Origin: Burkholderiales bacterium
Lineage (GTDB): Bacteria; Pseudomonadota; Gammaproteobacteria; Burkholderiales; Casimicrobiaceae
Direction of reading: 5' to 3'
Assembly: GCA_031275075.1 (NCBI GenBank)
Contig: JAISPI010000042.1
Span: 1-6,495 of the forward strand
Length of the DNA: 6,495 nucleotides
Shown here: positions 6,026-6,495 of the stretch, piece by piece
Numbering within the stretch: the first letter of the stretch is position 1
How the letters are laid out: each line of letters opens with the position of its first letter
Notes under the pieces: model-generated
Database searches by the model: none
Told to the model about the DNA's origin: nothing
The model's input: only the letters and a program-made list of their open reading frames with translations
Made by a program: the position numbers and the translations under genes

Positions 6026-6063
6026 GTCACTCTGTGCGGAGCGAAGCGTAGTCGCGGAATGAC
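6026..6063. repeat. Imperfect palindrome GTCACTC ... GAATGAC
   Basis: Bases 6026-6036 can pair with 6053-6063 over 11 positions, with one mismatch and two G-U pairs, leaving a 16-nt loop that contains GCGAAGCGTAG. The end GAATGAC and the GCGAAGCG core resemble a diverged, differently arranged member of the CGTCATTGCGAG family. It sits 18 bp beyond composite copy B. Confidence 0.55.
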
Positions 6064-6071
6064 ACCGTTTT

Positions 6072-6113
6072 CTGATACCCGATCCCTGATACCTGTTATC
6101 TGACCTTAAATCT
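6072..6113 (+). repeat. Three 14-nt iterations starting CTGATACC / CTGACC
   Basis: CTGATACC occurs at 6072 and again at 6086, and a degenerate CTGACC at 6100, giving a 14-nt period. GGTATC, the inverse of GATACC, follows at 6114-6119. The array ends about 55 bp before the maf start, where a regulator site would be plausible, but it could equally be another short dispersed repeat. Confidence 0.5.
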
Positions 6114-6168
6114 GGTATCGTTCTTCTCGTAACAATCGTATTTCCCGGTCGAAACCAAGACATAAAAC

Positions 6169-6495
6169 ATGAACTCTGACGCCGCCGTTCACCTGATCCT
6201 CGCCTCAACTTCGCCGTACCGGCAAGCGCTGCTGAAACGCTTCAATCTGCCGTTCAGCGTTTGCGCGCCCGAGATCGACGAAACGCCGTTGCCGGGCGAA
6301 ACGCCGTCACAATTGGTTTTGCGGCTGTCCGAAGCCAAAGCAAGAGCGGTCGCAAACGATTCTCCCCCTAATGCGCTGATTATCGGCGGCGATCAGGTGG
6401 CCGATTTCGATGGCGTCGCTATCGGCAAACCCGGCAGTTTCGACAACGCCCGCAAACAGTTGCAAAAGCTGTCCGGAAAAACCGTCATTTTCCGA
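6169..6495 (+). CDS. maf: Maf/YceF-type nucleotide pyrophosphatase (C-terminus beyond window)
   Basis: 109 codons are visible and the frame is open at the right edge; the family is about 190-200 aa, so roughly half is present. The N-terminus LILASTSPYRQALL (9-22) is the phosphate-binding signature of Maf proteins. The STSPYR form, DETPLPGETP (37-46), LRLSEAKA (51-58) and GGDQVA (73-78) point to the YceF branch rather than YhdE. E. coli YceF hydrolyses 7-methyl-GTP to its monophosphate, which suggests removal of modified nucleotides. D75 in the DQVA motif is the likely catalytic base. Gly replaces the usual Ser just before it (GGDQ rather than GSDQ), a mild change. Further conserved elements are IGKPG (85-89) and LSGKTV (101-106). 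The start is ATG at 6169; no good Shine-Dalgarno sequence precedes it. It is transcribed away from the transporter gene. Confidence 0.93.
   Translation, partial: MNSDAAVHLILASTSPYRQALLKRFNLPFSVCAPEIDETPLPGETPSQLVLRLSEAKARAVANDSPPNALIIGGDQVADFDGVAIGKPGSFDNARKQLQKLSGKTVIFR

Larger units (their letters stand above)
5761..6168. other. Divergent 408-bp spacer, transporter gene / maf
   Basis: This spacer should hold the promoters for both divergent genes. Its left part (5761-5911) is AT-rich and includes TATATTATC at 5852-5860, but I found no -35/-10 pair with good spacing on either strand. Its middle (5912-6063) is filled by repeats, and 6072-6113 holds a 14-nt periodic motif. I see no small gene with a credible start and ribosome-binding site; the open frames here run through repeats. 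Confidence 0.5.

Noticed and set aside
5729..6208. Open frames of 60-125 codons around the transporter/maf spacer
   Set aside because: They pass through the composite repeat and the 5' ends of real genes; their protein content is explained by the repeats.

Overview
The window reads as a stretch of proteobacterial chromosome, most likely from a betaproteobacterium. The evidence is the neighbourhood of oligoribonuclease (orn), a membrane M48/Ste24-type peptidase and the ribosome-assembly GTPase RsgA, which I recall as a common betaproteobacterial arrangement, plus a YceF-type Maf protein, moderately high GC and GTG/ATG starts. The genus cannot be fixed from the sequence alone. There are six protein genes: four complete, and two cut by the window edges. 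I found no tRNA, rRNA, CRISPR array, transposase or phage gene.

Layout from left to right. Positions 1-497 (minus) hold a zinc-ribbon NUDIX hydrolase whose C-terminus lies off the left edge. Positions 576-1118 (minus) hold orn, probably transcribed together with the NUDIX gene. A 117-bp divergent spacer follows. Positions 1236-2513 (plus) hold an integral-membrane M48 zinc metallopeptidase. A 208-bp spacer contains a short MITE-like inverted-repeat element (2526-2679). Positions 2722-3603 (plus) hold rsgA. A 393-bp convergent spacer (3604-3996) is packed with short repeats and hairpins. Positions 3997-5760 (minus) hold a SulP-family anion transporter with a C-terminal STAS domain. A 408-bp divergent spacer (5761-6168) carries more of the same repeats. 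Positions 6169-6495 (plus) hold the start of a Maf/YceF nucleotide pyrophosphatase, cut by the right edge.

The proteins are mostly housekeeping. Orn finishes RNA and pGpG degradation, RsgA checks 30S subunit maturation, Maf/YceF and NUDIX proteins hydrolyse nucleotides, the M48 enzyme cuts proteins at the membrane, and SulP imports an anion. No new multi-gene system is visible.

The unusual content is between the genes. At least three short repeat families recur: a CCGCAAAGAAC family (five copies), a CGTCATTGCGAG family (three copies) and a CACGCGGAG family (two copies). They are not scattered at random: the same three modules occur in the same order as a composite unit of about 90 bp on both sides of the transporter gene, in opposite orientations. 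The rsgA/transporter spacer is built as a nested inverted repeat that includes a perfect 31-bp pair. These repeats also create small spurious reading frames, which I have left out.
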